DNA of 64,000 nucleotides from JAXGQE01 sp040766585 (GTDB lineage: Bacteria; Bacillota; SLNR01): contig JAXGQE010000001.1 of assembly GCA_040766585.1 (NCBI GenBank), forward strand, positions 124,001 to 188,000, in the 5' to 3' direction. The notes below the pieces were generated by a model, which had not been told where the DNA came from, did not search any database, and saw nothing but the letters and a program-made list of their open reading frames with translations. Shown piece by piece: positions 24,668 to 33,089 of the stretch. Position numbers and translations under genes: made by a program. The first letter of the stretch is position 1; every line of letters begins with the position of its first letter.

Positions 24668-26059
24668 TTATGATGCAGCATCTTCACTGGCTTTCGGCAT
24701 ATATTTTTCGGCATGTTCATCGCTGATACGTTTCAATTCTGCTCTCGGCAGTATCGACATCAGTTTCCAGCCCAGGTCCAGTGTTTCTTCAATGGTCCGG
24801 TCTTCGCTCTCGCTTTGACGAACAAATCGAGTTTCGAACTGGTCTGCAAATTTCAGGAACTGTTTGTCGTCTTCGCTCAGAGCAGCTTCACCCAGAACCA
24901 CTGCCAGCTCTTTGGCTTCTTTCCCACGCGCATATGCTGCAAACAGCTGGTTCAGGACACTGCCGTGGTCTTCTCTTGTTTTGCCGGGTCCAATTCCCTT
25001 CTCTTTCAATCGGGACAATGAAGGCAGCACATCCACAGGAGGATAAATCCCCTTGTTGTGAAGTTCCCTGCCCAATATGATCTGTCCTTCTGTGATGTAT
25101 CCGGTCAGGTCAGGGATGGGATGAGTCTTGTCATCTTCCGGCATGGTCAGGATCGGAATCTGTGTGATGGATCCTTTTTTACCGTGAACCCGTCCGGCTC
25201 TTTCATACAGCAGGGAAAGGTCCGTATAAAGATACCCCGGATACCCTCTCCGGCCGGGAACCTCTTTACGAGCCGCGGATACTTCTCGCAGCGCTTCGCA
25301 ATAGTTGGTCATGTCGGTCAGGATAACCAGTACATGCATATCCTTTTCGAAAGCCAGATATTCTGCTGTGGTCAGCGCCATACGCGGTGTAGCAATACGC
25401 TCAATGGCCGGGTCATTGGCCAGATTGATGAAGAGAACCGCTCTTTCAATGGCGCCGGTCTTCCGGAAGTCAGTAATGAAATAGTCTGCTTCTTCAAACG
25501 TAATCCCCATGGCTGCAAATACCACCGCAAAGTTTTCTTCGGTTCCCCGCACCTTGGCTTGTCTGGCAATTTGTGCAGCTAAACGGGAGTGAGGCAGCCC
25601 CGATCCGGAGAATACTGGCAGCTTCTGTCCGCGAACCAAAGTATTCATGCCATCAATGGTAGATACCCCGGTCTGAATGAACTCAGACGGGTAACTTCTT
25701 GCATACGGATTCATCGGGTTTCCGTTGATGTCCAGTCTTTTCTCCGGGATAATCTTGGGCCCTTTATCCATAGGACGGCCGAATCCATCGAATATTCTTC
25801 CCAGCATGTCTTCAGATACCGGAAGTTCGATAACCCTTCCAAGGAAACGCACCTTTGTATTTTCCTTTGCCAGCCCGGATGTTCCTTCAAACAACTGCAC
25901 CATAGCCCGATCTTCCCAGGTCTCAAGCACCTTACCTCGCCGGGTTGTGCCATCGCTTAATTCGATCTCTACAAGCTCTTCGTAGGCGACATTTTCAGTC
26001 TTTTCAACTAAAACCAACGGCCCGGCAATATCGGTGATGGTCATATATTCCTTAAGCAT
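24668..26059 (-). CDS. ntpB: V-type ATPase subunit B (non-catalytic)
   Basis: A 463-residue nucleotide-site partner of subunit A. DIAGPLVLVEKTENV, LPVSEDMLGRIFDGFGRPMD, PVFSGSGLPHSRLAAQIARQ (degenerate P-loop) and GSITQIPILTMPEDDKTHPIPDLTGYITEGQI are standard. The degenerate P-loop is expected for B, which has a regulatory interface role. GGGGGA stands 8 nt before the ATG. Confidence 0.96.
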   Translation of the reverse strand: MLKEYMTITDIAGPLVLVEKTENVAYEELVEIELSDGTTRRGKVLETWEDRAMVQLFEGTSGLAKENTKVRFLGRVIELPVSEDMLGRIFDGFGRPMDKGPKIIPEKRLDINGNPMNPYARSYPSEFIQTGVSTIDGMNTLVRGQKLPVFSGSGLPHSRLAAQIARQAKVRGTEENFAVVFAAMGITFEEADYFITDFRKTGAIERAVLFINLANDPAIERIATPRMALTTAEYLAFEKDMHVLVILTDMTNYCEALREVSAARKEVPGRRGYPGYLYTDLSLLYERAGRVHGKKGSITQIPILTMPEDDKTHPIPDLTGYITEGQIILGRELHNKGIYPPVDVLPSLSRLKEKGIGPGKTREDHGSVLNQLFAAYARGKEAKELAVVLGEAALSEDDKQFLKFADQFETRFVRQSESEDRTIEETLDLGWKLMSILPRAELKRISDEHAEKYMPKASEDAAS

Positions 26060-26091
26060 GTTGTCATTCCCCCAAATCGTAGTTTAGGTAG

Positions 26092-27834
26092 CTATTCCAA
26101 TTGCTTCTCGATATGCTCCATGATGATCTTCATGTCATTGAGATCATCTTCACTGATCAGCCGTGCACGAGCAATTTCTTCACGAACCGGTACAGACAGA
26201 ATCTTCTCCAGAGCCATACCAGAATCAAGTGCTTTATCCGCGACTTCATGGAAGTGAAGCACCATCTTCAGCAGCCAGTGCTGTTTTTCCAATGAAGCAT
26301 AGGTGTCGATTTCGTGGAAAGCGTTCTGATAGAGGAAATCTTCCCGGATTGATTTGGCTGTTTCAAGTGCCAGTCTGTCTTTCATGGACAGAGCATCGAT
26401 ACCAACCAGGCGAACGATTTCTTCCAGCTCGGCTTCCTTCTGCAGCAAAGCCATCGCTTCTCGTCTCAAATCCGGCCAATCTTCTCCAATATGTTCAACA
26501 AAATATTGCTCCAGCTGATCAAAATACAGAGAATAGCTGGACAACCAGTTAATGGCCGGAAAGTGTCTTCTGGAAGCCAGTTTTTCATCCAGTCCCCAGA
26601 AAACCTTTACGATCCGCAGGGTAGCCTGGGTAACCGGCTCTGAAAGGTCACCGCCGGGAGGTGAAACAGCGCCGATTGCACTCAGTGAACCTTCGCGGTT
26701 TTCACTGCCGAGACAGATAACTCGCCCTGCGCGTTCGTAAAACTCAGCCAACCTTGAACCCAGATAAGCCGGATATCCTTCTTCACCAGGCATTTCTTCC
26801 AATCGCCCGGACATCTCTCGCAGTGCTTCTGCCCACCGGGAAGTTGAATCCGCCATCAACGCTACGCTATAGCCCATATCCCGATAGTATTCGGCGATGG
26901 TGATACCGGTGTAAATGGATGCTTCACGGGCAGCAACCGGCATGTTGGATGTGTTAGCGATCAAGACGGTTCTCTCCATCAGGGGTTCACCGGTTTTCGG
27001 ATCCTCCAGCTCAGGGAACTCCAACAGCACGTCGGTCATTTCATTCCCACGCTCGCCGCAGCCAATGTAGACAACAATCTCAGCATCCGCCCATTTCGCC
27101 AGCTGATGCTGTACAACGGTCTTGCCGCTGCCAAAGGGGCCCGGTATGCAGGCTGCTCCACCTTTGGCAATGGGGAAGAACATATCGATAACCCGCTGTC
27201 CGGATGCCAAAGGGATTTCCGGAGGCAGTTTTTCTTTGTAGGGACGCCCTTTTCGGACGGGCCAACGCTGAAGCATGGTTACTTCCTTGACTTCATCGTT
27301 CACCTTCAGTTTTGCTACCACTTCTTCAACGGTAGCCAGTTTGTCTCCGATTTCCTCGACGATGGCTTCTTCAATTCCGATGGGTACCATGATCCTGTGC
27401 TCAATCAAAACGGATTCACGCACCGTACCGAGAACATCGCCGGCAATGACTTTGTCACCGACCTTGACCTTCGGAACAAATTCCCATTTTTTGTCTCGGT
27501 CAATGGAAGGAACTTCAACCCCACGGGTAATATAGTCCCCGGATTCTTTCATAACCAGATCCAAAGGTCTTTGAATCCCATCAAAGATGGACTTCATCAG
27601 GCCAGGGCCCAACTCAACGCTCAGTGGGAATCCAAGACTTTCAACCGGTTCACCAGGCCGTATTCCGGATGTTTCCTCGTACACCTGGATGGATGCTCTC
27701 GGTCCACGGATTTCAATGATTTCACCGATTAGCCTGCTTTCTCCAACCCGGACAACATCGTACATTCTTGCATTTAAAAGCCCTTCCGCCATGACCAGAG
27801 GGCCAGATACTTTTACAATTCTCCCATCACTCAT
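26092..27834 (-). CDS. ntpA: V-type ATPase subunit A (catalytic)
   Basis: A 580-residue catalytic subunit. The Walker A loop is GPFGSGKT (232-239), followed by the A-type bulge region (GVEVPSIDRDKKWEF near 105) that distinguishes A from F-type beta, and GERGNEMTDVL. It hydrolyses or makes ATP at the A/B interface. The ATG at 27834 is chosen because the conserved SDGRIVKVSGPLV begins there; 12 upstream in-frame codons run into subunit F, whose stop overlaps the start by 8 bp. Confidence 0.96.
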   Translation of the reverse strand: MSDGRIVKVSGPLVMAEGLLNARMYDVVRVGESRLIGEIIEIRGPRASIQVYEETSGIRPGEPVESLGFPLSVELGPGLMKSIFDGIQRPLDLVMKESGDYITRGVEVPSIDRDKKWEFVPKVKVGDKVIAGDVLGTVRESVLIEHRIMVPIGIEEAIVEEIGDKLATVEEVVAKLKVNDEVKEVTMLQRWPVRKGRPYKEKLPPEIPLASGQRVIDMFFPIAKGGAACIPGPFGSGKTVVQHQLAKWADAEIVVYIGCGERGNEMTDVLLEFPELEDPKTGEPLMERTVLIANTSNMPVAAREASIYTGITIAEYYRDMGYSVALMADSTSRWAEALREMSGRLEEMPGEEGYPAYLGSRLAEFYERAGRVICLGSENREGSLSAIGAVSPPGGDLSEPVTQATLRIVKVFWGLDEKLASRRHFPAINWLSSYSLYFDQLEQYFVEHIGEDWPDLRREAMALLQKEAELEEIVRLVGIDALSMKDRLALETAKSIREDFLYQNAFHEIDTYASLEKQHWLLKMVLHFHEVADKALDSGMALEKILSVPVREEIARARLISEDDLNDMKIIMEHIEKQLE

Positions 27835-28171
27835 TCTCTTTTCCCTCTCCCTTGAATAGAATGTCGACACCGACTGCTTTTTCCATGATCGTTTTCAGCT
27901 TTTTCATTGCCATACCGTGATTTTCTCGATGGTCCGGAACAATGGTAATGGCAGGCAAAGAGACTTGCTGCAGCTCACTGATGATATCCTGAATTCCCTG
28001 CGCAAAGTATTCGGATATGAAAATGATAGCATAATCCCCTGAACTTGCTTTGCGCAAAACACTCGCTGCTTCGTTTACATCCACCACAGGGTACACCGAT
28101 ACCCCTAACGCTTTGAAACCCAATATGGAGTCCTTGTCCCCAATCATTGCTATTTTCTTACGCATAGACAT
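27827..28171 (-). CDS. ntpG: V-type ATPase subunit F
   Basis: A 114-residue stalk subunit (NtpG in the E. hirae naming). KIAMIGDKDSILGFKALGV at the N-terminus and IIFISEYFAQGIQD in the middle are family motifs. AAAGG 7 nt upstream supports the ATG at 28171, inside the end of subunit C. Caps subunit D in the rotor. Confidence 0.93.
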   Translation of the reverse strand: MSMRKKIAMIGDKDSILGFKALGVSVYPVVDVNEAASVLRKASSGDYAIIFISEYFAQGIQDIISELQQVSLPAITIVPDHRENHGMAMKKLKTIMEKAVGVDILFKGEGKENE

Positions 28172-29171
28172 CACGTAACCTTTCCCGGATCTCTTCGACT
28201 GGAATTCCGTTCAGTTTGCTGACCATGATCATTCGAATAATCTTGATTTCGATTTCCTTCGCCAACAGATACGCAATCAATGGCTCTGCCCCAAAAACCA
28301 CCAGTTTGGCCGATTGGAGGTAGCGAAGAAGATAATTGTCAGCAAGCTTTTCAAAATATGTCGTCGAACGGTTTTTGACCCATTCGCGAACTCCTTCTTC
28401 AACGATAGAAGCGTAATCGGTGTTTTGTAAACGAACGATCAAAGCATCGGCTGGTTCGGGCTCCATAAATAATTGGAGAAATACTTGCTTTTCAATCATT
28501 CCGCTATCTAGCAAGACGTTCTCCAAAAATTCTCTCGTCTTGTTCAGGTTTTTCACTCTAAGAAAAGCACTGATGTTAATGAGATCTGCCTGGGTTCTGA
28601 AATAGCGGACTAAAAAATCGGACTTCTGCTCCTTGGCTACTTCTATCAATATTTTGTATAAGTATTTATCCAGGACAAAACTGATGACTTGAGGATCTTC
28701 GCTCTGCTTAAATTCGGCAACGGTGGTTTCAACAGCCGCCCGAATATGTGCGGGAAGATCTCTATAGTTTTCTTCTTCTACCATCTTTTTCAGTGACTCC
28801 GTATCGATAGTACCGGCTTCAACCAACAAATGATCCGCATTTTCATCTATATACTTTGCTTTCAGCAGAACCTTAATGTTGTGGAAATCGTACTTCATGA
28901 TTAACACACTGACGATTTCAGGTTTCGGTGCAATCTTTTTCAGGAGCTCGACTACTTGGTTCCTCTCAGTAACCAGGACTTTCTCATAATCATGCTCGTC
29001 CTCAATTTCTGACAGCAACGGTCCGTAATCGGTTTCTCCCAATATTTTGATAACATCCTGTGCAGTTCTGGCTTCAAGCATCATATCGATCCTGCTGCGA
29101 TCAAGAAGTCTATTCTCCAAAGCCCGGATACGGGCTACTGAATACGCATATCTTGTGTCACTGCTGCTCAA
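28158..29171 (-). CDS. ntpC: V-type ATPase subunit C (d-type, rotor socket)
   Basis: A 337-residue funnel-shaped subunit that links the central stalk to the membrane ring. DTRYAYSVARIRALENRLL at the start and the repeated three-domain helical pattern (e.g. FHNIKVLLKAKY) fit V-ATPase C/d. The start is a TTG at 29171: AAGGAGG lies 8 nt before it, whereas the upstream GTG at 29189 would put the ribosome-binding site inside the gene. Confidence 0.9.
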   Translation of the reverse strand: MSSSDTRYAYSVARIRALENRLLDRSRIDMMLEARTAQDVIKILGETDYGPLLSEIEDEHDYEKVLVTERNQVVELLKKIAPKPEIVSVLIMKYDFHNIKVLLKAKYIDENADHLLVEAGTIDTESLKKMVEEENYRDLPAHIRAAVETTVAEFKQSEDPQVISFVLDKYLYKILIEVAKEQKSDFLVRYFRTQADLINISAFLRVKNLNKTREFLENVLLDSGMIEKQVFLQLFMEPEPADALIVRLQNTDYASIVEEGVREWVKNRSTTYFEKLADNYLLRYLQSAKLVVFGAEPLIAYLLAKEIEIKIIRMIMVSKLNGIPVEEIRERLRDVYA

Positions 29172-29211
29172 AACTGTAGCCTCCTTCACTCACAGCAAAG
29201 AAACAATCTCT

Positions 29212-29811
29212 TTACTGAAAGAGTATCTCCGCGACTTCCGGTTCTAACTCATCTCTCTGCATGCGGATGACGGATTTGAATGAGTTATTGATTTTGTATT
29301 GGGCACTTTTCAGTATGATGCCGCCTCCGAAGTCTTCAGAATCCACTTCCAGCTTCAGATTTCCGCTTTTGCCCATTTTCTTGATCTCATCATTGACCTG
29401 CCCAATGAAAGCCTCATCCAATCGCTGTTGATCGTTGGGTGATATCAAGACGGTTTCATTACCTGTTTCAACGGCCTCAAGAATCATCTTTTTAATAATG
29501 ACCTGGTACTCATTTCGATCCAAGCCAGCCACTTTCTTGACCGCTCCGTTGAAGGCGGCATCAATCTGGTTTTGCTTTTCACTCAAGAGTTCTTTTCTTG
29601 ATTCAAGTTCAGCCATGGTGAACGCACGCCGTTTGTTCTCTTCTGCCTTTGCTTCCGCTTTGGCCAGAATGTCAGCAGCCATTTCCTTCGCTTGCGCCTT
29701 CGCTTTTTCTGCAATCTTGGCTGCTTGCTCTTCAGCATGCTTTTCTATTTCATGGACCTCTTCTTCCGCTTCCTTGGTGATTCTGGAAATAAGGGCTTCG
29801 GCGCCAGCCAT
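29212..29811 (-). CDS. ntpE: V-type ATPase subunit E
   Basis: A 199-residue peripheral-stalk subunit. The first ~100 residues are a charged alanine-rich coiled coil (KAKAQAKEMAADILAKAEA), the last ~90 a globular head-binding domain with GGIILKS near residue 170. Pairs with the small H subunit encoded by the first gene of the operon. Two bases separate it from the rotor gene. Confidence 0.93.
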   Translation of the reverse strand: MAGAEALISRITKEAEEEVHEIEKHAEEQAAKIAEKAKAQAKEMAADILAKAEAKAEENKRRAFTMAELESRKELLSEKQNQIDAAFNGAVKKVAGLDRNEYQVIIKKMILEAVETGNETVLISPNDQQRLDEAFIGQVNDEIKKMGKSGNLKLEVDSEDFGGGIILKSAQYKINNSFKSVIRMQRDELEPEVAEILFQ

Positions 29812-29813
29812 TG

Positions 29814-30284
29814 TTATATCACTCCTCTGATTAAGAGAAGGGATGCCAAGAAGGCAAGTACAGCGTAGGTTTCAACCATCGCGCCAAATACCAGGGCCTT
29901 ACCCAGTTCAGACGGTCTTTTGGCTACCGTATTGATACCGGCGGCACAAGTCTTACCCTGAGCAACAGCGGAAATCAATCCAACAAACGCAATGGGCAGT
30001 GAAGCCATGAATACATTCAAGCCCTGCTCGAGAGGAAGAGCTTCCAGCGCGCCGGACAGAATGCCGGTTCCGGACATAACCAAAAAGCCAACGATCAGAC
30101 CGTAAATCCCCTGTGTGCCTGGCATCGCCTGCAGGATCAGGACCATACCGAACTTATCCGGATCTTCAGTAATAACTCCAGCTGCACTTTCCCCAGCAAT
30201 CCCTACACCCAATGCTGAACCAATACCTGCAAGAAATACTGCCAGAGCGCCACCTGCCAAAGCTAATACGGTACCTAAAGTCAT
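29814..30284 (-). CDS. ntpK: V-type ATPase rotor ring subunit K, Na+-type residues
   Basis: A 156-residue proteolipid with two tandem helical hairpins (four helices). The ion site residues known from E. hirae NtpK are present: PGTQ (Thr57, Gln58), Gln109 in AVAQGK, and Glu138 in MVETY. In E. hirae Leu61, Thr64, Gln65, Gln110 and Glu139 bind Na+; here only the Leu is Met54, whose backbone carbonyl is the ligand. The conserved set predicts a Na+-translocating enzyme. There is one carboxylate per two hairpins, as in V-type rings. Confidence 0.95.
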   Translation of the reverse strand: MTLGTVLALAGGALAVFLAGIGSALGVGIAGESAAGVITEDPDKFGMVLILQAMPGTQGIYGLIVGFLVMSGTGILSGALEALPLEQGLNVFMASLPIAFVGLISAVAQGKTCAAGINTVAKRPSELGKALVFGAMVETYAVLAFLASLLLIRGVI

Positions 30285-30300
30285 TTTAAAACTCCTCCTT

Positions 30301-32265
30301 TTATTCTATATCCACATACTTTGTTGTAATGTCGAAGGGCTGGAATTTCTTTCCGCCGCTATCGTAGAATTTTCCAAAGAACTCAACAAACTGCAGTCTG
30401 CTGGCATGTACAAATGAACCCAGTACGTTGATCAACAGGTTGAAAGTATGGGTACCCAGCAAAAATACAGCCATAATCACATAACCAATCACGCCGGCTT
30501 CGGCGAACATATACCCCATAGTGTTGAATACCTGGGCCACAACCACCGATGCCAATCCCAATGCCAGCAGTCGCGAATATGATAAGATGTCCCCCAAATA
30601 ACCGGAGATGCCGTACAAAGCATACAATCCAGCTCCAATTCGCTTCAACGGGTTCCGTTCCTGTCTGGAGGTCATCAGCAGGATCATCAGCAAGCCGGTA
30701 TACATCATTACCTGGCCGAGAGTTACCACTGCCGCCGGAGCTGCAATCATGGGACCGCCAAAGAAGATAAATACCCCGGTCAAAAAGAGAATCCAGGATC
30801 CAATATCGAAAATGGCAGCCATCTTATCGCCTTGCTTCATGAGAATATAGAAGCGAAGCCCAAGACCGACATAAATAACCTGGAATACCCCAAGAGCCAG
30901 TGAAACAACCAGCATTCTCATCGGATCTTCCGTTGTATTGAACCATAGGGCTCTAATTGGAATCAGATCGCCGAAGAAGGAGCCTGTCAGAGCCCCCACA
31001 ATGGCAGAGGAAATCCCCACAATAAAGAGCATTTCAAATAGCTTCTTGCCCATGCCGGCCATCTTGATTCGCTTCATCAAAAACAGGCACAGCAAAGAGA
31101 GCCCGATTCCGTAACCAATGTCGCCGAGCATCAGCCCAAAAAACAGGAAATAAAACGGCGCCAGAAATGGCGTTGGATCGAGACCACCCGGTACTGGCAG
31201 CGCATACAACTCAGTGATGACTTCAAACGGTTGAATGAACCGATGATTCTTCAGCACTACCGGAGCCTGTTCGTCATCGACAGCATCTCTGACTTCTATA
31301 ACAGCTGCATCCGTTATCTTGTGGATTTCTTCCGATAACCGATCGATACTGTCTTGTTTGATCCAACCCTCGATGGAGAATGTTCTCTCCGTTCGGGCAA
31401 GATTACGCACGGAATTCAACCGGTCACGTTCCGATGAAACATGATCGTAGACAGACAATATTACATCTCTCTGATCCAGATACGCTAGAACCTGCTTTGT
31501 CAGATCCTCAATTTTCATCTCTTCCACACGAATCTTCTCTTCATTCATGGCGATGGACTCGATGGGTGTATTGTGAAGATCCGGGAAAGCAGTTCTGGAA
31601 AAACCGTAATTCCGTAAAATGGCTGCAACATCATCTTCCTGATCCTTCAGGTAACTGATCATCAGATAAGTTTCCTTTTTAACCTGATTCACTATATGCA
31701 AAAAGGTTTCGGGAGCCTTAACTGATAAATCATCTTGAAGTTTTACGTAATAATCAGACTCGATGACACCCAACAAGGTCGTGGTATGTTCCGTCTCTTC
31801 GATTTCGTGGAGCGGTATATCCAGAGAAACCCACGGCCTCAAACTATCATTGAGAGTCTGAAGATTCGCAATCAATGTCTTCTTCTGATTGATCGTATCA
31901 TCCAGATTTCTGCAGGAATGATAGATTTTTGTGCATTCATCCATCTGCTTAGCATATTCTTGATATACTTCTTTCTTCAACGGTACTTTTGTTCCGGTGA
32001 ACGATTCAAGGAAACTTTTTTTTCTGCCTTCAAAACGCCCCAACATATCAATAACAAACTTCATTTCGGACAGCTTGATATCCAGTTGGCCAATTTCATC
32101 CGACAACTGATCTTCCTGAAGTAACTCTGCCCAGTCAGGCTCCTGCAATTTCTCTCTAAGGTCCTCGATTTGCAGGATGCCCATCTTTTGAAGTTGTTTA
32201 AGTATCTCGTCTTTATAGTCAGACAATGACAGGATAAAGACTTTTTTCATCGCAACTAGGGCCAT
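30301..32265 (-). CDS. ntpI: V-type ATPase subunit I (membrane stator, a subunit)
   Basis: A 654-residue protein: a soluble N-terminal half (~1-340) with coiled coils that anchors the peripheral stalks, and a C-terminal half with about seven to eight helices. The helix with YSRLLALGLASVVVAQ carries the conserved arginine that faces the ring glutamate during ion transfer. Starts one base after the H subunit gene ends, so translation is coupled. Confidence 0.95.
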   Translation of the reverse strand: MALVAMKKVFILSLSDYKDEILKQLQKMGILQIEDLREKLQEPDWAELLQEDQLSDEIGQLDIKLSEMKFVIDMLGRFEGRKKSFLESFTGTKVPLKKEVYQEYAKQMDECTKIYHSCRNLDDTINQKKTLIANLQTLNDSLRPWVSLDIPLHEIEETEHTTTLLGVIESDYYVKLQDDLSVKAPETFLHIVNQVKKETYLMISYLKDQEDDVAAILRNYGFSRTAFPDLHNTPIESIAMNEEKIRVEEMKIEDLTKQVLAYLDQRDVILSVYDHVSSERDRLNSVRNLARTERTFSIEGWIKQDSIDRLSEEIHKITDAAVIEVRDAVDDEQAPVVLKNHRFIQPFEVITELYALPVPGGLDPTPFLAPFYFLFFGLMLGDIGYGIGLSLLCLFLMKRIKMAGMGKKLFEMLFIVGISSAIVGALTGSFFGDLIPIRALWFNTTEDPMRMLVVSLALGVFQVIYVGLGLRFYILMKQGDKMAAIFDIGSWILFLTGVFIFFGGPMIAAPAAVVTLGQVMMYTGLLMILLMTSRQERNPLKRIGAGLYALYGISGYLGDILSYSRLLALGLASVVVAQVFNTMGYMFAEAGVIGYVIMAVFLLGTHTFNLLINVLGSFVHASRLQFVEFFGKFYDSGGKKFQPFDITTKYVDIE

Positions 32266-32580
32266 TTACCTCACTATCCTTTCAACTATGAACGAAATTG
32301 CCTTTTCCATGTTTCCGCTGGCCAGTTCTTTAATCCCAACAATTTCTGCGGCTCCGGCCTTTTTCTTCTCTTCCAGCTCTGCAGCGGTTTTCAATTCTGC
32401 TTCTTTGATTACTTCTGCAGCTCGGCGGTTTGCCTCTTCTTTTGCTTTCTCGATAATCCCTTTTGCTTCACGATTTGCATCAGAGATTAACTTTTCTGCA
32501 TCAGCCTTTGCCTTGGAGACCCGTTCTTTGTGGCCTGTTTCGGCCTCTTTGACTTTTTGCAGTACATCTACAGCGGCCAA
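32266..32580 (-). CDS. ntpF: V-type ATPase peripheral stalk subunit H (G-like)
   Basis: A 104-residue subunit, nearly all coiled coil (RVSKAKADAEKLISDANREAKG). First gene of the operon; NtpF in the E. hirae naming. The start is a TTG at 32580 with AAGGAGG 8 nt upstream. An ATG at 32586 would be only 2 nt from that site, and longer readings to 32706 would include the promoter and a palindrome. The resulting length equals that of AhaH/NtpF proteins. Confidence 0.87.
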   Translation of the reverse strand: MAAVDVLQKVKEAETGHKERVSKAKADAEKLISDANREAKGIIEKAKEEANRRAAEVIKEAELKTAAELEEKKKAGAAEIVGIKELASGNMEKAISFIVERIVR

Positions 32581-32632
32581 AGACATCACCTCCTTCATCA
32601 AATATTGTACAACACGAAATAATGAAGGAAAA

Positions 32633-32658
32633 TATGACGAAACCTCTGTTTCGTCATA
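32633..32658 (-). promoter_or_regulatory. Perfect inverted repeat in the V-ATPase leader
   Basis: Arms TATGACGAAAC and GTTTCGTCATA (11 bp) with a 4-nt loop, starting about 15 nt after the predicted transcription start. It is followed by TTTT on the minus strand. It could be an RNA hairpin that limits read-through or a dimeric repressor site. Confidence 0.5.
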
Positions 32659-32677
32659 ATTTGACAAAATCTCCTTC

Positions 32678-32706
32678 AGTATACCATAAAACATGTATCC
32701 AATCAA
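32678..32706 (-). promoter_or_regulatory. Promoter of the V-ATPase operon
   Basis: Minus-strand -35 TTGATT (32706-32701), 17-bp spacer, -10 TATACT (32683-32678). The predicted leader is about 90 nt. The gap between the operon and the M23 gene (32581-33089) otherwise holds the leader repeat, a terminator, and nothing else I can support. Confidence 0.7.
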
Positions 32707-33026
32707 TCGAACAGACTACTCAAAAAACACTGGAATATGGAATTGTAAACGAAAAAACTTGCTTATGAAAACATAGACTATATGGAGTTCATCACTGTGA
32801 GAATAAAATCCTGCAAAATGAATCAATTTATTCTCCGACAGTGCACCGAGTCAGTCTCCAAGATAAGCTTGGCTCCCTGCATAAATGCTTATTCTTCGAT
32901 GCTGCATTGGATGAAATTCGATTGAACCCAATCACCAACAGGTCTGGGCTGCAGAAAACTCGATGCATTCGCAAAAGCAAGCGATTCTTCTACCTGACAC
33001 TCTTACCCAAGGGAAAACAAAAACAG

Positions 33027-33054
33027 AAGATCCAACGGTTAGACCCTGGATCTT
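33027..33054 (-). terminator. Terminator of the M23 endopeptidase gene
   Basis: AAGATCCA/TGGATCTT stem with a 12-nt loop, followed on the minus strand by CTGTTTTTG. Lies 36 bp after the stop codon. Confidence 0.65.
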
Positions 33055-33089
33055 CATTTCATCCTTTTTATGTATTATGGATAAGTAGA

